Shown here one piece after another: positions 1 to 7,984 of a stretch of 36,477 nt of DNA. How positions within the stretch are numbered: position 1 is the first letter of the stretch; each line of letters starts with the position of its first letter. Source of the stretch: an uncultured Selenomonadaceae bacterium (GTDB lineage: Bacteria; Bacillota; Negativicutes; Selenomonadales; Selenomonadaceae); assembly GCA_902777615.1 (NCBI GenBank), contig CACYUQ010000001.1, positions 1-36,477 on the forward strand, in the 5' to 3' direction. The notes beneath the pieces were generated by a model, which worked only from the letters and a program-made list of their open reading frames with translations, was not told the origin of the DNA and searched no databases. A program made the translations under genes and the position numbers.

Positions 1-1040
1 TGCTCGATACGATCGAGAAGCAGCTCGATGCGGCGGATATTCGCTTCGAGGAATTCGGCGGCGCCCAGCCGAACCCGACGCTTTCCCATGCCCGAGAAGG
101 CGTGAAACGGGCGGCGACCTTCGGCGCCGACCTGATCCTCGCGGTGGGCGGCGGCAGCACCATCGACACCGCGAAAGCGATCGCTCACGGCGCGGCGAAC
201 CTTGACACCGACATCTGGACGTTTTGGACCGATGGGAAGAAGGTCGAGCGTACATTGCCGGTCGGCGTCGTTTTGACGATCTCTGCGGCGGGCAGCGAGA
301 CCAGCGACTCGGCAGTACTGACGAACGAGGAGACGGGGAAGAAGGGCGGCCTCAACACGCCGATGAACCGCCCCGCGTTCGCGATCATGAACCCGGAGCT
401 GACCTACACTCTTCCGCGGGCGCAGCTGGCGGCGGGCATCGCGGACATCTTCATGCACACCCTCGACCGCTATATGACGCGGGAGCAGGGTAACCACCTG
501 ACCGACCGCATCGCGGAATCGCTGATGAAAAATGTGGTGCGCTTCGGCAAGAAGGCCATGACGAACCATCGTGACTATGAGGCCATGAGCGAACTGATGT
601 GGTGCGGCAGCGTTTCCCATACCGATTTCACCGGCCTCGGGCGCACGAAGGATTTCAGCGTCCACAAGCTGGCGCACGAGCTCAGCGGCAAATACGGCGT
701 GACCCACGGCGAGAGCCTGACCGTCATGTGGCCCGCTTGGGCGCGGGAAGTCTATCTTGACGCGCCGGAGCGTTTTGCCGAGTATGCGGAGAATGTTTGG
801 GGCGCGACGGTGGGTACCGTGGAGGAAAAAGCCCGGGCGGGCATCCGTGAGACCGAGGAATTTTGGCGCGGGTTGGGGCTTCCGCTGTCCTTTACCGAGA
901 TCGGAATCGGCGAGCTTGACGAAGCTGCGTTGGCGGCGCTGGCCGATAGCTGCACCGACGGCGGCAAGAAGACAGTGGGCGCGTTCCGTCCGATCGACCG
1001 GGAGACGGCGATTGCGATATATCGCCGCGCGAACCATTGA
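1..1040 (+). CDS. Iron-containing alcohol dehydrogenase, 5' truncated
   Basis: The reading frame is open from the window edge (first full codon at base 3), so the gene starts outside the window. The GTG at 102 is internal. The protein is a group III metal-dependent alcohol dehydrogenase of the butanol dehydrogenase/YqhD type, which reduces aldehydes with NAD(P)H. The dinucleotide-binding motif GGGST is present. The four metal ligands are visible with family spacing: D-x3-H in ADIFMH, then H of VHKLAH and, 14 residues on, H of VTHGE. The C-terminus is complete. The stop lies 17 nt before the next gene on the same strand, so the two are probably co-transcribed. The family is certain; the physiological substrate (butyraldehyde or another aldehyde) cannot be read from sequence. 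Confidence 0.9.
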   Translation, partial: LDTIEKQLDAADIRFEEFGGAQPNPTLSHAREGVKRAATFGADLILAVGGGSTIDTAKAIAHGAANLDTDIWTFWTDGKKVERTLPVGVVLTISAAGSETSDSAVLTNEETGKKGGLNTPMNRPAFAIMNPELTYTLPRAQLAAGIADIFMHTLDRYMTREQGNHLTDRIAESLMKNVVRFGKKAMTNHRDYEAMSELMWCGSVSHTDFTGLGRTKDFSVHKLAHELSGKYGVTHGESLTVMWPAWAREVYLDAPERFAEYAENVWGATVGTVEEKARAGIRETEEFWRGLGLPLSFTEIGIGELDEAALAALADSCTDGGKKTVGAFRPIDRETAIAIYRRANH

Positions 1041-1057
1041 GGAAACGGGGGAAGAAC

Positions 1058-2362
1058 GTGAAACGGGAAATGTGGCGGGGAATAGCGTGCCTGTGCCTCG
1101 CCGCTTCTCTGTGCGCGGGTGGCGCCGAGGCTGGGACCGGAGAACTTGAACAGAGCGCGCCGCGCCATGCGTGGGCGGCCTTGACGCAATCGTCGCGGGA
1201 TTTGCCGCGCTCCGCGCTGGTGGACAAGGTACGGCTGACATGGCCGCTGATACCGGGCGCGGTGCGTTACCAAGTCACACTGCTGTCCGCGCCGGAGCAT
1301 AAAAAAGAAACCGTGATTTACGCGGAAACGGTTTCCGCCCCCGGTACGGAAATCCGGCTTGAAGCGTTGCGCGGTGCGCCCTTTGAGAAAACGTACTGGT
1401 CGGTTTGCGGTCTGCGGCTCGACGGTTCGCCCATCGGCAGATTTTCCGCGCCGCAGCTCTTAGCCTCCGCTGAGCGCCGCCCCGTCGCGCCGTTGCTCCT
1501 TTCCGACTACGGTGAAATGGCGGAACCGCCGCTGAACCTCGTTTACGCTTGGGTACCCGTGCAGGGAACCAGCTCCTATGAGGTCGAGCTTTGGCGCGAA
1601 GACGGTGGACAACGTGAGCGCGTGCGTCACTATTACACCTATGAATGGATGTTGTACGACGAAGCGCCGCTCCGACAGAAAGGCGACTATTCGTGGCGCG
1701 TCCGCGCCCTCGACGGCAACGGGCGGAAGTGGAGCGACTGGTCCGAACCGGAAACATTCACCGTGCACGCCCCGGTCACGGTCGCGGCTCTTGGCGACAG
1801 CATCACCCATGGCGGCGGTGCGGTCATGACGCCGCCCTCCCGTGCGATGTACTGCTGGGAAAGCTACGCGGGCCTGCCGGTCAAAAATCTCGGGAAAAGC
1901 GGAGACAACACCTACGAACTGTGGTGGCGCTTCGAGGACGACGTGCTGCCTTTCGCGCCAAAATATTTGGTGATTATGGGCGGCGTCAACGATTTCCGTG
2001 CCGGCGTTTCCGCCCGCGTCACAATCCAAAATCTTTCGCACATCGCGGAAAAATGCCGCGCTTACGGCATTACGCCGATTTTCGCGACGGCGACGCCCAT
2101 CTGCCCGCACTTGATGGAAAAAATCTGGGACATCGAGACCGCGGCATGGAACTGGAAAGCTGAACAGCTCGCGGTCAATGAATGGATCATGGCGCAGCCC
2201 TACGCGGTGGACGTCGCGACGCCGCTGACCGACGAAGACGGTGAGCTGAAAGCGTCCATGACCACCGACGGCCTGCACCCAGACGCCGAGGCGAAAAAAA
2301 TCATCGGCGAGGCCATCGGGAAATATCTGCGGGAAAATTTTGGATTGCATGGAGACAAATGA
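1058..2362 (+). CDS. Exported SGNH/GDSL-family hydrolase with fibronectin-like N-terminal region
   Basis: 434 residues. A TTG at 1037 is possible, but the GTG at 1058 follows a GGGGGAAG ribosome binding site and gives a clean signal peptide (basic start, hydrophobic LCLAASLCAGG, AEA cleavage site). SGNH blocks are present: GDSITHG (nucleophile Ser), NLGKSGDNT (Gly), GGVND (Asn), and DGLHPD near the C-terminus (Asp and His). The region before the catalytic domain holds two beta-rich stretches with WRVRA and WSEPETF, typical of fibronectin type III-like modules. It is probably an extracytoplasmic esterase acting on acylated glycans or other cell-surface esters. The substrate is unknown. Confidence 0.85.
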   Translation: MKREMWRGIACLCLAASLCAGGAEAGTGELEQSAPRHAWAALTQSSRDLPRSALVDKVRLTWPLIPGAVRYQVTLLSAPEHKKETVIYAETVSAPGTEIRLEALRGAPFEKTYWSVCGLRLDGSPIGRFSAPQLLASAERRPVAPLLLSDYGEMAEPPLNLVYAWVPVQGTSSYEVELWREDGGQRERVRHYYTYEWMLYDEAPLRQKGDYSWRVRALDGNGRKWSDWSEPETFTVHAPVTVAALGDSITHGGGAVMTPPSRAMYCWESYAGLPVKNLGKSGDNTYELWWRFEDDVLPFAPKYLVIMGGVNDFRAGVSARVTIQNLSHIAEKCRAYGITPIFATATPICPHLMEKIWDIETAAWNWKAEQLAVNEWIMAQPYAVDVATPLTDEDGELKASMTTDGLHPDAEAKKIIGEAIGKYLRENFGLHGDK

Positions 2363-2368
2363 AACAAG

Positions 2369-2414
2369 AAAAACGTATAATCGCGTGATAAGGATCACAT
2401 GATTATACGTTTTT
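2369..2414 (+). terminator. Intrinsic terminator after the SGNH hydrolase gene
   Basis: A 14-bp perfect stem (2369-2382 with 2401-2414) ends in five T on the plus strand, six bases after the hydrolase stop. Confidence 0.8.
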
Positions 2415-2436
2415 ATGTGATCCTTCTGGGACAAAG

Positions 2437-2469
2437 AGAGAGCCGCAAGCATTTTGCTCGCGGCTCTCT
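2437..2469 (-). terminator. Stem-loop downstream of hsp20
   Basis: Arms 2437-2450 and 2456-2469 pair with one mismatch and enclose a 5-nt loop. It lies just beyond the 3' end of the minus-strand hsp20 gene. The T tract is weak, so it may act in both directions with the neighbouring hairpin. Confidence 0.6.
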
Positions 2470-2507
2470 TCATAAAGAAAGGGGGCGTATGGAAAAAATA
2501 GGTTTGT

Positions 2508-2969
2508 TTACTTGATGTCGATGTGGCGGGAAATCTCGGCTTTCGTCTGCTTCGGCAGCTCGACCTTCAGCACGCCGTCGGTAAACTCCGCACTGGCCTT
2601 CGCCTCGTCGATGCCGTCGATGTAGAACGAGCGGGACATGCTGCCCGTCGAACGTTCGCGGCGAATATAGCTGCCGTTGTCGTCCTTTTCGTCCTTCTGC
2701 TCCTCGTGCTTCGCTTCAATGGTCAGGTAGCTGTTCTCATAGGAGAGTGCGATATTCTCCTTCTTCATGCCCGGCAGCTCGGCGGTCAGCTCGTAGGCGT
2801 CGCCCTTATCCTTCACGTCCACGCGGAAGGAGCGTGCGCCCCAATCCGAGGCAAAGGGTGCGAGTTCGGTGTGGAAGAACGGCTCGTTGAACACATCGAA
2901 AATCTGGGAGAACGGCTCCTCTCTCTTTGCCAAATCCTTTCTTGCTCCAAACGGTACCAGTCCAAACAT
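2508..2969 (-). CDS. Small heat shock protein, Hsp20/alpha-crystallin family
   Basis: 153 residues, usual length for the family. It is an ATP-independent holdase chaperone that forms oligomers and binds unfolding cytoplasmic proteins. The alpha-crystallin domain spans about residues 45-140, with the family signature AELPGMKKENIALSYENSYL and FTDGVLKVELPK. A C-terminal IDI tripeptide matches the I-x-I motif that docks neighbouring dimers. The ATG start has an AAGGAG ribosome binding site. It is a single-gene transcript with its own promoter and terminator. No CIRCE inverted repeat is visible upstream, so control by HrcA is not supported. Confidence 0.93.
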   Translation of the reverse strand: MFGLVPFGARKDLAKREEPFSQIFDVFNEPFFHTELAPFASDWGARSFRVDVKDKGDAYELTAELPGMKKENIALSYENSYLTIEAKHEEQKDEKDDNGSYIRRERSTGSMSRSFYIDGIDEAKASAEFTDGVLKVELPKQTKAEISRHIDIK

Positions 2970-3066
2970 GATTCATCAATCTCCTTTCTATCCTTCCCTG
3001 TTTCGGGTTGCCTGCTGTTTTCTTCGGAGGCTCTTTGAATTTTCTCTGAACCTCTTTTCAAGTATT

Positions 3067-3094
3067 ATTATACTCATAAAAGTCAAAAAGTCAA
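3067..3094 (-). promoter_or_regulatory. Sigma-A-type promoter of hsp20
   Basis: On the minus strand, TTGACT (3089-3094) and TATAAT (3067-3072) are separated by 16 nt. The 5' untranslated region would be about 90 nt. Confidence 0.7.
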
Positions 3095-3152
3095 TACATC
3101 AAAACAACAAATATTGAATTTTTTTTCGCGTCTGCCGAAAGCCGAGAAATAT

Positions 3153-3193
3153 TGAAAATAAAGCGTCCCCGGAGATCATTCCAGGGACGCTTT
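3153..3193 (-). terminator. Intrinsic terminator after the thioesterase gene
   Basis: Ten-bp stem AAAGCGTCCC (3160-3169) with GGGACGCTTT (3184-3193), followed on the minus strand by a T-rich tract. It is 12 bases beyond the stop of the FlK-like gene. Confidence 0.8.
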
Positions 3194-3205
3194 CGTCTTC
3201 GACTT

Positions 3206-3610
3206 TTACTTTTTGATTTTTTTCGCCGCTTTCGCGAGGAAAGGTTCGCTTTCCACGGCGAAACGTTCGTGGACGCCGTGGCCGATCTCGCCCGCTTCGT
3301 CGTAGGCGCGCACCTGGAAAACGACTTTTCGCCCTTCCACCGCCGTGACTTCCGCTTCCGCGCGGAACGTCATGCCCAGCGGCGTCGCCGAGGTGTGCGC
3401 GATGTCGAGGGAAATGCCGACGCTGGTCCAACCGTCGGGCAGGAATTCCTCCAATGCGTTGGCCGCCGCCTGCTCCATCAGCGCCGTCATTGCGGGCGTC
3501 GCCAGAACCGGCAAAAGGCCGCTGCCAAGGGCCTGCGCTGAATGCGCCTCATCCGAGACGCCGTGCTCCTCGCGGGTCAGGCCCACTTTGATTGTTTCTG
3601 CCAAGTCCAT
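3206..3610 (-). CDS. FlK-like acyl-CoA thioesterase (hot-dog fold)
   Basis: 134 residues. It belongs to the thioesterase family typified by fluoroacetyl-CoA thioesterase FlK. The catalytic residues of FlK (Thr42, Glu50, His76) are matched by T38, E46 and H72 with identical spacing, in TPAMTALMEQAA and DIAHTSATPLG. The rest of the small domain (GMTFRAEAEVTAVEGRKVVFQV) follows the family pattern. It follows the lysR stop by 2 nt, so the pair is one transcript and the regulator may respond to the same acyl compound. Most members of the family are not specific for fluoroacetate, so the substrate is open. Confidence 0.82.
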   Translation of the reverse strand: MDLAETIKVGLTREEHGVSDEAHSAQALGSGLLPVLATPAMTALMEQAAANALEEFLPDGWTSVGISLDIAHTSATPLGMTFRAEAEVTAVEGRKVVFQVRAYDEAGEIGHGVHERFAVESEPFLAKAAKKIKK

Positions 3611-3612
3611 CG

Positions 3613-4527
3613 TTATGCATCCTTTCGTTGTCGTTTACTGATTTTATCTTGGTACAGCTCTTTCAGCAGCGTGACGAAATGCTGCGCGCCCGCCGAAAGC
3701 GTCCTGTTTTTCAGCCATGAGACGACCGTGTGCGTGGAGATTTCCGGCTCCACCAGCCGCTTGACGACCAACGCGCCGTCGTCGTCCATCATGCTCTTCG
3801 CCGACGATGGCAAAAGCGCCATGCCCAGCCCTGCGCGAACGCTCAGCACGTCCAGCACGATACTGTCGCTGACTGAGACCAAATAGGGCGTGAAGCCCGC
3901 CTGGCGGCAATAGCCCTCGAACACCGCTTTCCAGCGCAGCGGCACGATAATCGGGCAATCCCGCAGTTCCGCGACGCGCACCGTCTCCGTGTCCTCCCCG
4001 GCGATTCCCGCTTCGCGGTTCATCATCAACACCAGCGGCTCGTTGCCCAGCACCACCGAGTCGTAAAGGTTCGCGTCCACCTGCGAGCGCGTGATGCCGA
4101 TTTCGATGGCATGGCTGTCCAGCATTTCCAGGATGCGCGTGCCTTCGCCTTCCCAAATCTCGAAGGTCACCATCGGCCAACGGCGATGGAATTCGCTCAT
4201 CAGCCGCGGCATGACCAGTGCGCCCGACGAGGTGATGGTTCCGATTCGGATTGCGCCCGCGACACCCGTGCCGATTTCCGTAATTTCGCTAACCGTACCG
4301 TCCACCATGCCGAGGATGCGCTCGACCCGCGAGTAAAGCAAGCGCCCTGCTTCCGTCAAACGGATGCGGCGGCTGCCGCGTTCAAAGAGCTGCACGCCCA
4401 GCGAGCCTTCCAGCCGTTTCATCTGTCGGGACAGCGCGGGCTGCGCGACATCGAGCCGAAGCGCCGCGTGGCTGATATTGCCTTCCTCGACCACCGCGTA
4501 AAACGCCTGCATATCCTTGATTTCCAT
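3613..4527 (-). CDS. LysR-family transcriptional regulator
   Basis: 304 residues. An ATG at 4551 exists, but the ATG at 4527 has a GGAGG ribosome binding site at the right distance and begins at the conserved point (MEIKDMQAFYAVVEEGN). The winged helix-turn-helix fills about residues 1-60 (AALRLDVAQPALSRQMKRLE, then GVQLFER). A periplasmic-binding-like effector domain follows from about residue 90. It is the first gene of an operon with the FlK-like thioesterase. Such regulators usually sense a small molecule and control an adjacent or divergent gene. Here no divergent gene exists, so the targets are the operon itself or genes elsewhere. Confidence 0.92.
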   Translation of the reverse strand: MEIKDMQAFYAVVEEGNISHAALRLDVAQPALSRQMKRLEGSLGVQLFERGSRRIRLTEAGRLLYSRVERILGMVDGTVSEITEIGTGVAGAIRIGTITSSGALVMPRLMSEFHRRWPMVTFEIWEGEGTRILEMLDSHAIEIGITRSQVDANLYDSVVLGNEPLVLMMNREAGIAGEDTETVRVAELRDCPIIVPLRWKAVFEGYCRQAGFTPYLVSVSDSIVLDVLSVRAGLGMALLPSSAKSMMDDDGALVVKRLVEPEISTHTVVSWLKNRTLSAGAQHFVTLLKELYQDKISKRQRKDA

Positions 4528-4581
4528 AGTGCGCCCTCCATGAGGAAGCACAAAACCTACAATGCTCCCATAACATTTTCA

Positions 4582-4646
4582 CATAGAAACTATGCTAACG
4601 TTATTATTATAATGCCTTGATTCAGAGTTTGTCAAAGACAAACTCT
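4582..4646. promoter_or_regulatory. Two dyad symmetries flanking the lysR core promoter, candidate operators
   Basis: A perfect 10-bp inverted repeat with a 3-nt centre (4624-4633 and 4637-4646, core GAGTTTGTC/GACAAACTC) covers the -35 box. A second dyad, CATAG-AAA-CTATG (4582-4594), lies just downstream of the expected start point. The positions suit autorepression or effector-controlled activation by the LysR protein. The link to that protein is inferred. Confidence 0.45.
4606..4635 (-). promoter_or_regulatory. Promoter of the lysR-thioesterase operon
   Basis: On the minus strand, TTGACA (4630-4635) and TATAAT (4606-4611) are separated by 18 nt. Both hexamers match consensus. Confidence 0.75.
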
Positions 4647-4665
4647 CCGGGCGTTTCCCTACACT

Positions 4666-4704
4666 AAAAATCGCAAGCGACGGTTTTGCCCGTAGCTTGC
4701 GATT
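4666..4704 (-). terminator. Intrinsic terminator of the lpx operon
   Basis: A 10-bp perfect stem (4669-4678 with 4695-4704, GCTTGCGATT type) is followed on the minus strand by a run of T. It lies 18 nt beyond the lpxI stop and closes the envelope operon. Confidence 0.85.
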
Positions 4705-4721
4705 GATTCTCCGGTTTGATC

Positions 4722-5543
4722 CTATTCCTCGCCGCTCTCCTTCGCGACGATGGCGATGCCATTTTTGTCGGCGAAGGCGACGACCTCCTCGCGGTCCACG
4801 AGCAACGTGCGACCCGCTTCAATGGCCAGTACTGTCGCGCCTACGCTCGCCATCGTCTCGACTGTTTTCAGCCCGACGGCGGGAACGTCGAAACGCTGGT
4901 CCTGCCGCGGTTTCGCGGTCTTCACGACGACGGCGTTGCCCCGCGCCAATGCGCCGCCCCGCGCGATGCAGGCATCGGTGCCTTCGATGGCTTCCAGTGC
5001 CATGACCGCGAGCCCCTTGACGACGACGGTCTGGCCGACGTCGAGACGGCCCAGCTCCTTTGCCATGCGAAGCCCAAATTCGATGTCCTTTTCCTCGTCG
5101 GCGGTGGGCTTGCGCTTCGTCAGGCAGCCCGTTTCCGGCATCAGTAAGCGAATCAGTACCGTCTGGTCGAGGACCTCGATTCCGGCTTTGTTCAGCTCGC
5201 GGACGAAGCCGAGCATAATCGTGTCATCTTTGCGGTTCGGCAGCGTCGCGAGGAACGTGACCATCTTGAAATCGGGCAGCTCGTGCTTGCCGTTCATCAG
5301 GAGTTCCTTCGTGACCTTGCCGAGCATCGTCACTTTCTTTACGCCGTTCTTTTGCAGGTGTTTCAAGATGCCGCCGAGCTTGGCGATGTTGATATATTGA
5401 AAGCTCGCGCATTCCGGCGCGAGCCTTTCATCTGTTTCGGGAAGCAATGCGACGCCCACGACCTCATAGCCGGAGGCCTTTGCCGCGCGGGCGAACTCGA
5501 TGGGCAAATGGCCCGTGCCCGCCAACAATCCGATTTTTTCCAT
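4722..5543 (-). CDS. lpxI: UDP-2,3-diacylglucosamine pyrophosphatase LpxI
   Basis: 273 residues. LpxI hydrolyses UDP-2,3-diacylglucosamine to lipid X and UMP, the fourth step of lipid A synthesis, in the cytoplasm. It is unrelated to the calcineurin-like LpxH found in enterics. The N-terminal domain opens with GLLAGTGHLPIEFARAAKASGYEVV. The C-terminal domain carries GLAVMALEAIEGTD, ARGGALARGNAVVVKTAKP and QDQRFDVPAVG, the conserved block in which the catalytic Asp lies. It starts 4 nt after lpxA and is the last gene before the terminator. In many genomes lpxB follows lpxI; here it does not. Confidence 0.93.
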   Translation of the reverse strand: MEKIGLLAGTGHLPIEFARAAKASGYEVVGVALLPETDERLAPECASFQYINIAKLGGILKHLQKNGVKKVTMLGKVTKELLMNGKHELPDFKMVTFLATLPNRKDDTIMLGFVRELNKAGIEVLDQTVLIRLLMPETGCLTKRKPTADEEKDIEFGLRMAKELGRLDVGQTVVVKGLAVMALEAIEGTDACIARGGALARGNAVVVKTAKPRQDQRFDVPAVGLKTVETMASVGATVLAIEAGRTLLVDREEVVAFADKNGIAIVAKESGEE

Positions 5544-5547
5544 GCGC

Positions 5548-6393
5548 TTATTCCTTGTCCGTATCCCGGTGGCTGCGGCAGATGCCGCGCTCGGCGTCGC
5601 GCAGGAAGCGCAGGAAATGATCGACTTCGGTGCAGGTCTCGACTTCCTGCTCGATGACGGTAATCGCCTTCGCCAACGTCAGGCCGGAACGGTACAACAA
5701 CTTGTAAGCTTTTTTCAGTGCCCGGCGGGACTCTATCGGGATGCCTGCACGGGTGATGCCGACATTGTTCAGCCCATAGACTTGAGCGGGCTGGCCGTTG
5801 ACGATCGTGTAGGGCACGACGTCCTGCACGAGACGGGACATACCGCCGACCATAGCGTTACGCCCGATCTTGACAAACTGATGGACGCCGGTCATACCGC
5901 CGATGACCGCGTTGTCCTCCACGACAACGTGGCCCGCGAGCATAGCGGCGTTAGACATGATGACATGGTTGCCCACAAGGCAGTTATGCGCGATATGGAC
6001 GGTCGCCATCAGCAGGCAATCGTTGCCGATGCGCGTCTCCTGGCCTTCGCCGGTGGCGCGGTGGATCGTCGTGCATTCGCGGATTTTCGTGCGGTCGCCG
6101 ATGCGGACGTAACTCTTTTCGCCGCAGGACTTCATATCCTGCGAAGCCTCTCCGACGGAGGCGAAGGAAAAGATCTGGCAGTCCTCGCCAATTGTCGTCC
6201 AGCCCGTCACAAGCGCGTGGGATCCGATGACGGTGCGGTCACCGATTTCGACGTTCGGACCGATGAAAGTAAACGGACCAATCTCCACGTCTTTTCCGAT
6301 GCGTGCGCCCGGCGAGATAATGGCCGATTCATGTATTTTTGAGGCTGCTTTTGCACTCAATGGTTTCCACTCCCTTGCGATGCCTCCGTGCAT
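5548..6393 (-). CDS. lpxA: UDP-N-acetylglucosamine acyltransferase LpxA
   Basis: 281 residues from the ATG at 6393, which has an AGGAG ribosome binding site. A longer frame continues upstream but without a ribosome binding site. The enzyme transfers an R-3-hydroxyacyl chain from ACP to UDP-GlcNAc, the first step of lipid A synthesis. The left-handed beta-helix hexapeptide repeats run from about residue 22 to 205. The catalytic His is H136 in VHIAHNCLVGN. MTGVHQFVKIGRNAMVGG and the C-terminal helical part (RALKKAYKLLYRSGL) are standard. About 20 extra N-terminal residues precede the first repeat compared with E. coli. Confidence 0.95.
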   Translation of the reverse strand: MHGGIAREWKPLSAKAASKIHESAIISPGARIGKDVEIGPFTFIGPNVEIGDRTVIGSHALVTGWTTIGEDCQIFSFASVGEASQDMKSCGEKSYVRIGDRTKIRECTTIHRATGEGQETRIGNDCLLMATVHIAHNCLVGNHVIMSNAAMLAGHVVVEDNAVIGGMTGVHQFVKIGRNAMVGGMSRLVQDVVPYTIVNGQPAQVYGLNNVGITRAGIPIESRRALKKAYKLLYRSGLTLAKAITVIEQEVETCTEVDHFLRFLRDAERGICRSHRDTDKE

Positions 6394-6463
6394 CCTTTCT
6401 CCTATCCTGCTTCTTATATACTCGCCCGCAAATCCTGAGCGGTGGCGGGCGGTATGAATGGAA

Positions 6464-6504
6464 AATGGCGCGTTTTCCGGCGTTTTTCGGATTTTCGCGC
6501 CATT
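6464..6504 (-). promoter_or_regulatory. Hairpin in the fabZ-lpxA spacer
   Basis: A 9-bp stem, AATGGCGCG (6464-6472) with CGCGCCATT (6496-6504), encloses a 23-nt loop in the 173-nt gap between fabZ and lpxA. It is the largest spacer in the lpx part of the operon. It could be an RNA-processing or stability element. No good promoter was found with it. Confidence 0.3.
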
Positions 6505-6566
6505 ATCTGTATAATCGCTCTTAAAATGTGCCGTTTTCTGCAAGATTTCTATAAAATCGTGGCGTT

Positions 6567-7004
6567 TTATTGCCTTTTCAGGGCAAAGATGAAGTCGGCG
6601 GTGGCGGCGAGTTTGTCCTCCACATAGCTTTCCGCGTGGAGCTTGCCGAAATTCTTCTTGACGATGTTGACGATGTGGGCCTTCATCACCAGCTGGTCGC
6701 CGGGGATGACCTGCCGCTTGAACTTGATGTTGTCCATGCCGCCGAACAGCGCGAGCTTGCCGCGGTTTTCCTCCGGGTAGAGCATCGCGATGCCGCCGAC
6801 CTGCGCCATCGCTTCGAGGATGAAGACGCCGGGCATGATCGGGTTGCCGGGGAAATGGCCGGGGAAGAACGGCTCGTTCAGCGTGACGTTCTTGATGCCG
6901 ACGCCGGACTCGAACGGTACGAGGTCGATGATGCGGTCCACAAGGAGCATCGGCGGGCGATGCGGAAGAATTTGCTTAATCTCTTCGGTGTTGAGCTGAA
7001 TCAT
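6567..7004 (-). CDS. fabZ: 3-hydroxyacyl-ACP dehydratase FabZ
   Basis: 145 residues, normal length. FabZ dehydrates 3-hydroxyacyl-ACP in fatty acid elongation and so competes with LpxA for the same acyl-ACP pool; this is why it often sits in lpx operons. The hot-dog domain contains HRPPMLLVDR, the catalytic His H50 in PGHFPGNPIMPGV and the catalytic Glu E64 in LEAMAQVGG. The ATG start has an AAAGGAG ribosome binding site. Confidence 0.96.
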   Translation of the reverse strand: MIQLNTEEIKQILPHRPPMLLVDRIIDLVPFESGVGIKNVTLNEPFFPGHFPGNPIMPGVFILEAMAQVGGIAMLYPEENRGKLALFGGMDNIKFKRQVIPGDQLVMKAHIVNIVKKNFGKLHAESYVEDKLAATADFIFALKRQ

Positions 7005-7049
7005 GATAGTTCTCTCCTTTATGATAAAGTTTTCTCTATATATGCGGTG

Positions 7050-7877
7050 TTATACGCGGTAAGTTTCGTAGATTTTCTTGGCCAGAGCGGTGTTCAGCGC
7101 GTGAGCCGATTTGACGGCGACGACGTGGCCGCGCACGACACCTGCGAGCCGCAGGTCGCCGATCACGTCGAGGACTTTGTGTCGTACCAGCTCGTTCGGG
7201 AAGCGCAGGGTGTTCAGCCAGCGCTCGTCGTTGTAGACGATGACCGTCTCCAATGTGCCGCCGAGGCCGAGCCCCGCCTTCCTGAGCGCCTCCACTTCAC
7301 CCTCATAAGCGATGGTGCGCGCCGGGGCGATTTCCTTCCGGTAAACGTCCCCGCCCAGAATGACGTCGGCATACTGTGTGCCCGCCAACGGGTGCGGGTT
7401 CAGCGAAGTGAACGAGATGCGCAGCTCGTCGCAGGGGGCAATCAGGATGAAACGATCGCCGTCGTCGATGCGAAGCACGCGGTCGACGGCAATGACGCTC
7501 CTCTCCTCGTCCTGCTCGACAAGGCCCGCTTTCGCGATCAGGTCGAGAAAGACGAGGGACGCGCCGTCGGCGACGGGCGGCTCTTCGCTGTCGAGCTCGA
7601 CGACGCAGTTGTCGAGCCCCGACGCCGAAATGGCGGACATCAGATGCTCGATGGTGAAAAAGCGGGCGCCGTCCTCCTCGATGGTCGTGGCGCGCATGGT
7701 GGCGGCCACGTTCGGTGCCGCCGCTCGTACCCGGGGACGGCCGTCGAGGTCCGTCCGCTCGAATACGACGCCCGTGTCCGCAGGCGCGGGCAATATCCGC
7801 ATGTGGACCTCCCGCCCGGAGTGGAGCCCGACGCCGGAGTATTGGATTTTTGAAGCTAAGGTGGTTTGATGCTCCAA
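7050..7877 (-). CDS. lpxC: UDP-3-O-acyl-N-acetylglucosamine deacetylase LpxC
   Basis: 275 residues, starting with TTG at 7877. The start is fixed by a perfect AAGGAGG 7 nt upstream. This zinc enzyme carries out the first committed step of lipid A synthesis. The zinc ligands are H78 (in IEHLMSA), H233 and D237 (in VRHKVLDVIGD). H259 in SAHALN matches the catalytic His. It is somewhat shorter than the E. coli enzyme at the C-terminus, as is common outside Proteobacteria. The weak TTG start may hold down translation of this pace-setting enzyme; that is an inference. Confidence 0.95.
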   Translation of the reverse strand: MEHQTTLASKIQYSGVGLHSGREVHMRILPAPADTGVVFERTDLDGRPRVRAAAPNVAATMRATTIEEDGARFFTIEHLMSAISASGLDNCVVELDSEEPPVADGASLVFLDLIAKAGLVEQDEERSVIAVDRVLRIDDGDRFILIAPCDELRISFTSLNPHPLAGTQYADVILGGDVYRKEIAPARTIAYEGEVEALRKAGLGLGGTLETVIVYNDERWLNTLRFPNELVRHKVLDVIGDLRLAGVVRGHVVAVKSAHALNTALAKKIYETYRV

Positions 7878-7984
7878 GAAAGCACCTCCTTCTCGCTCGT
7901 CTAAATTTCCATAGTCGTTGTTGTCGTCGGTCGACGTGGAATATAGTCTATGAAAATTTATCCTTCGCGATATTTTTTATGATA

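Noticed and set aside
2970-3094. CIRCE element ahead of hsp20
   Set aside because: No TTAGCACTC-N9-GAGTGCTAA dyad was found; only a plain promoter.
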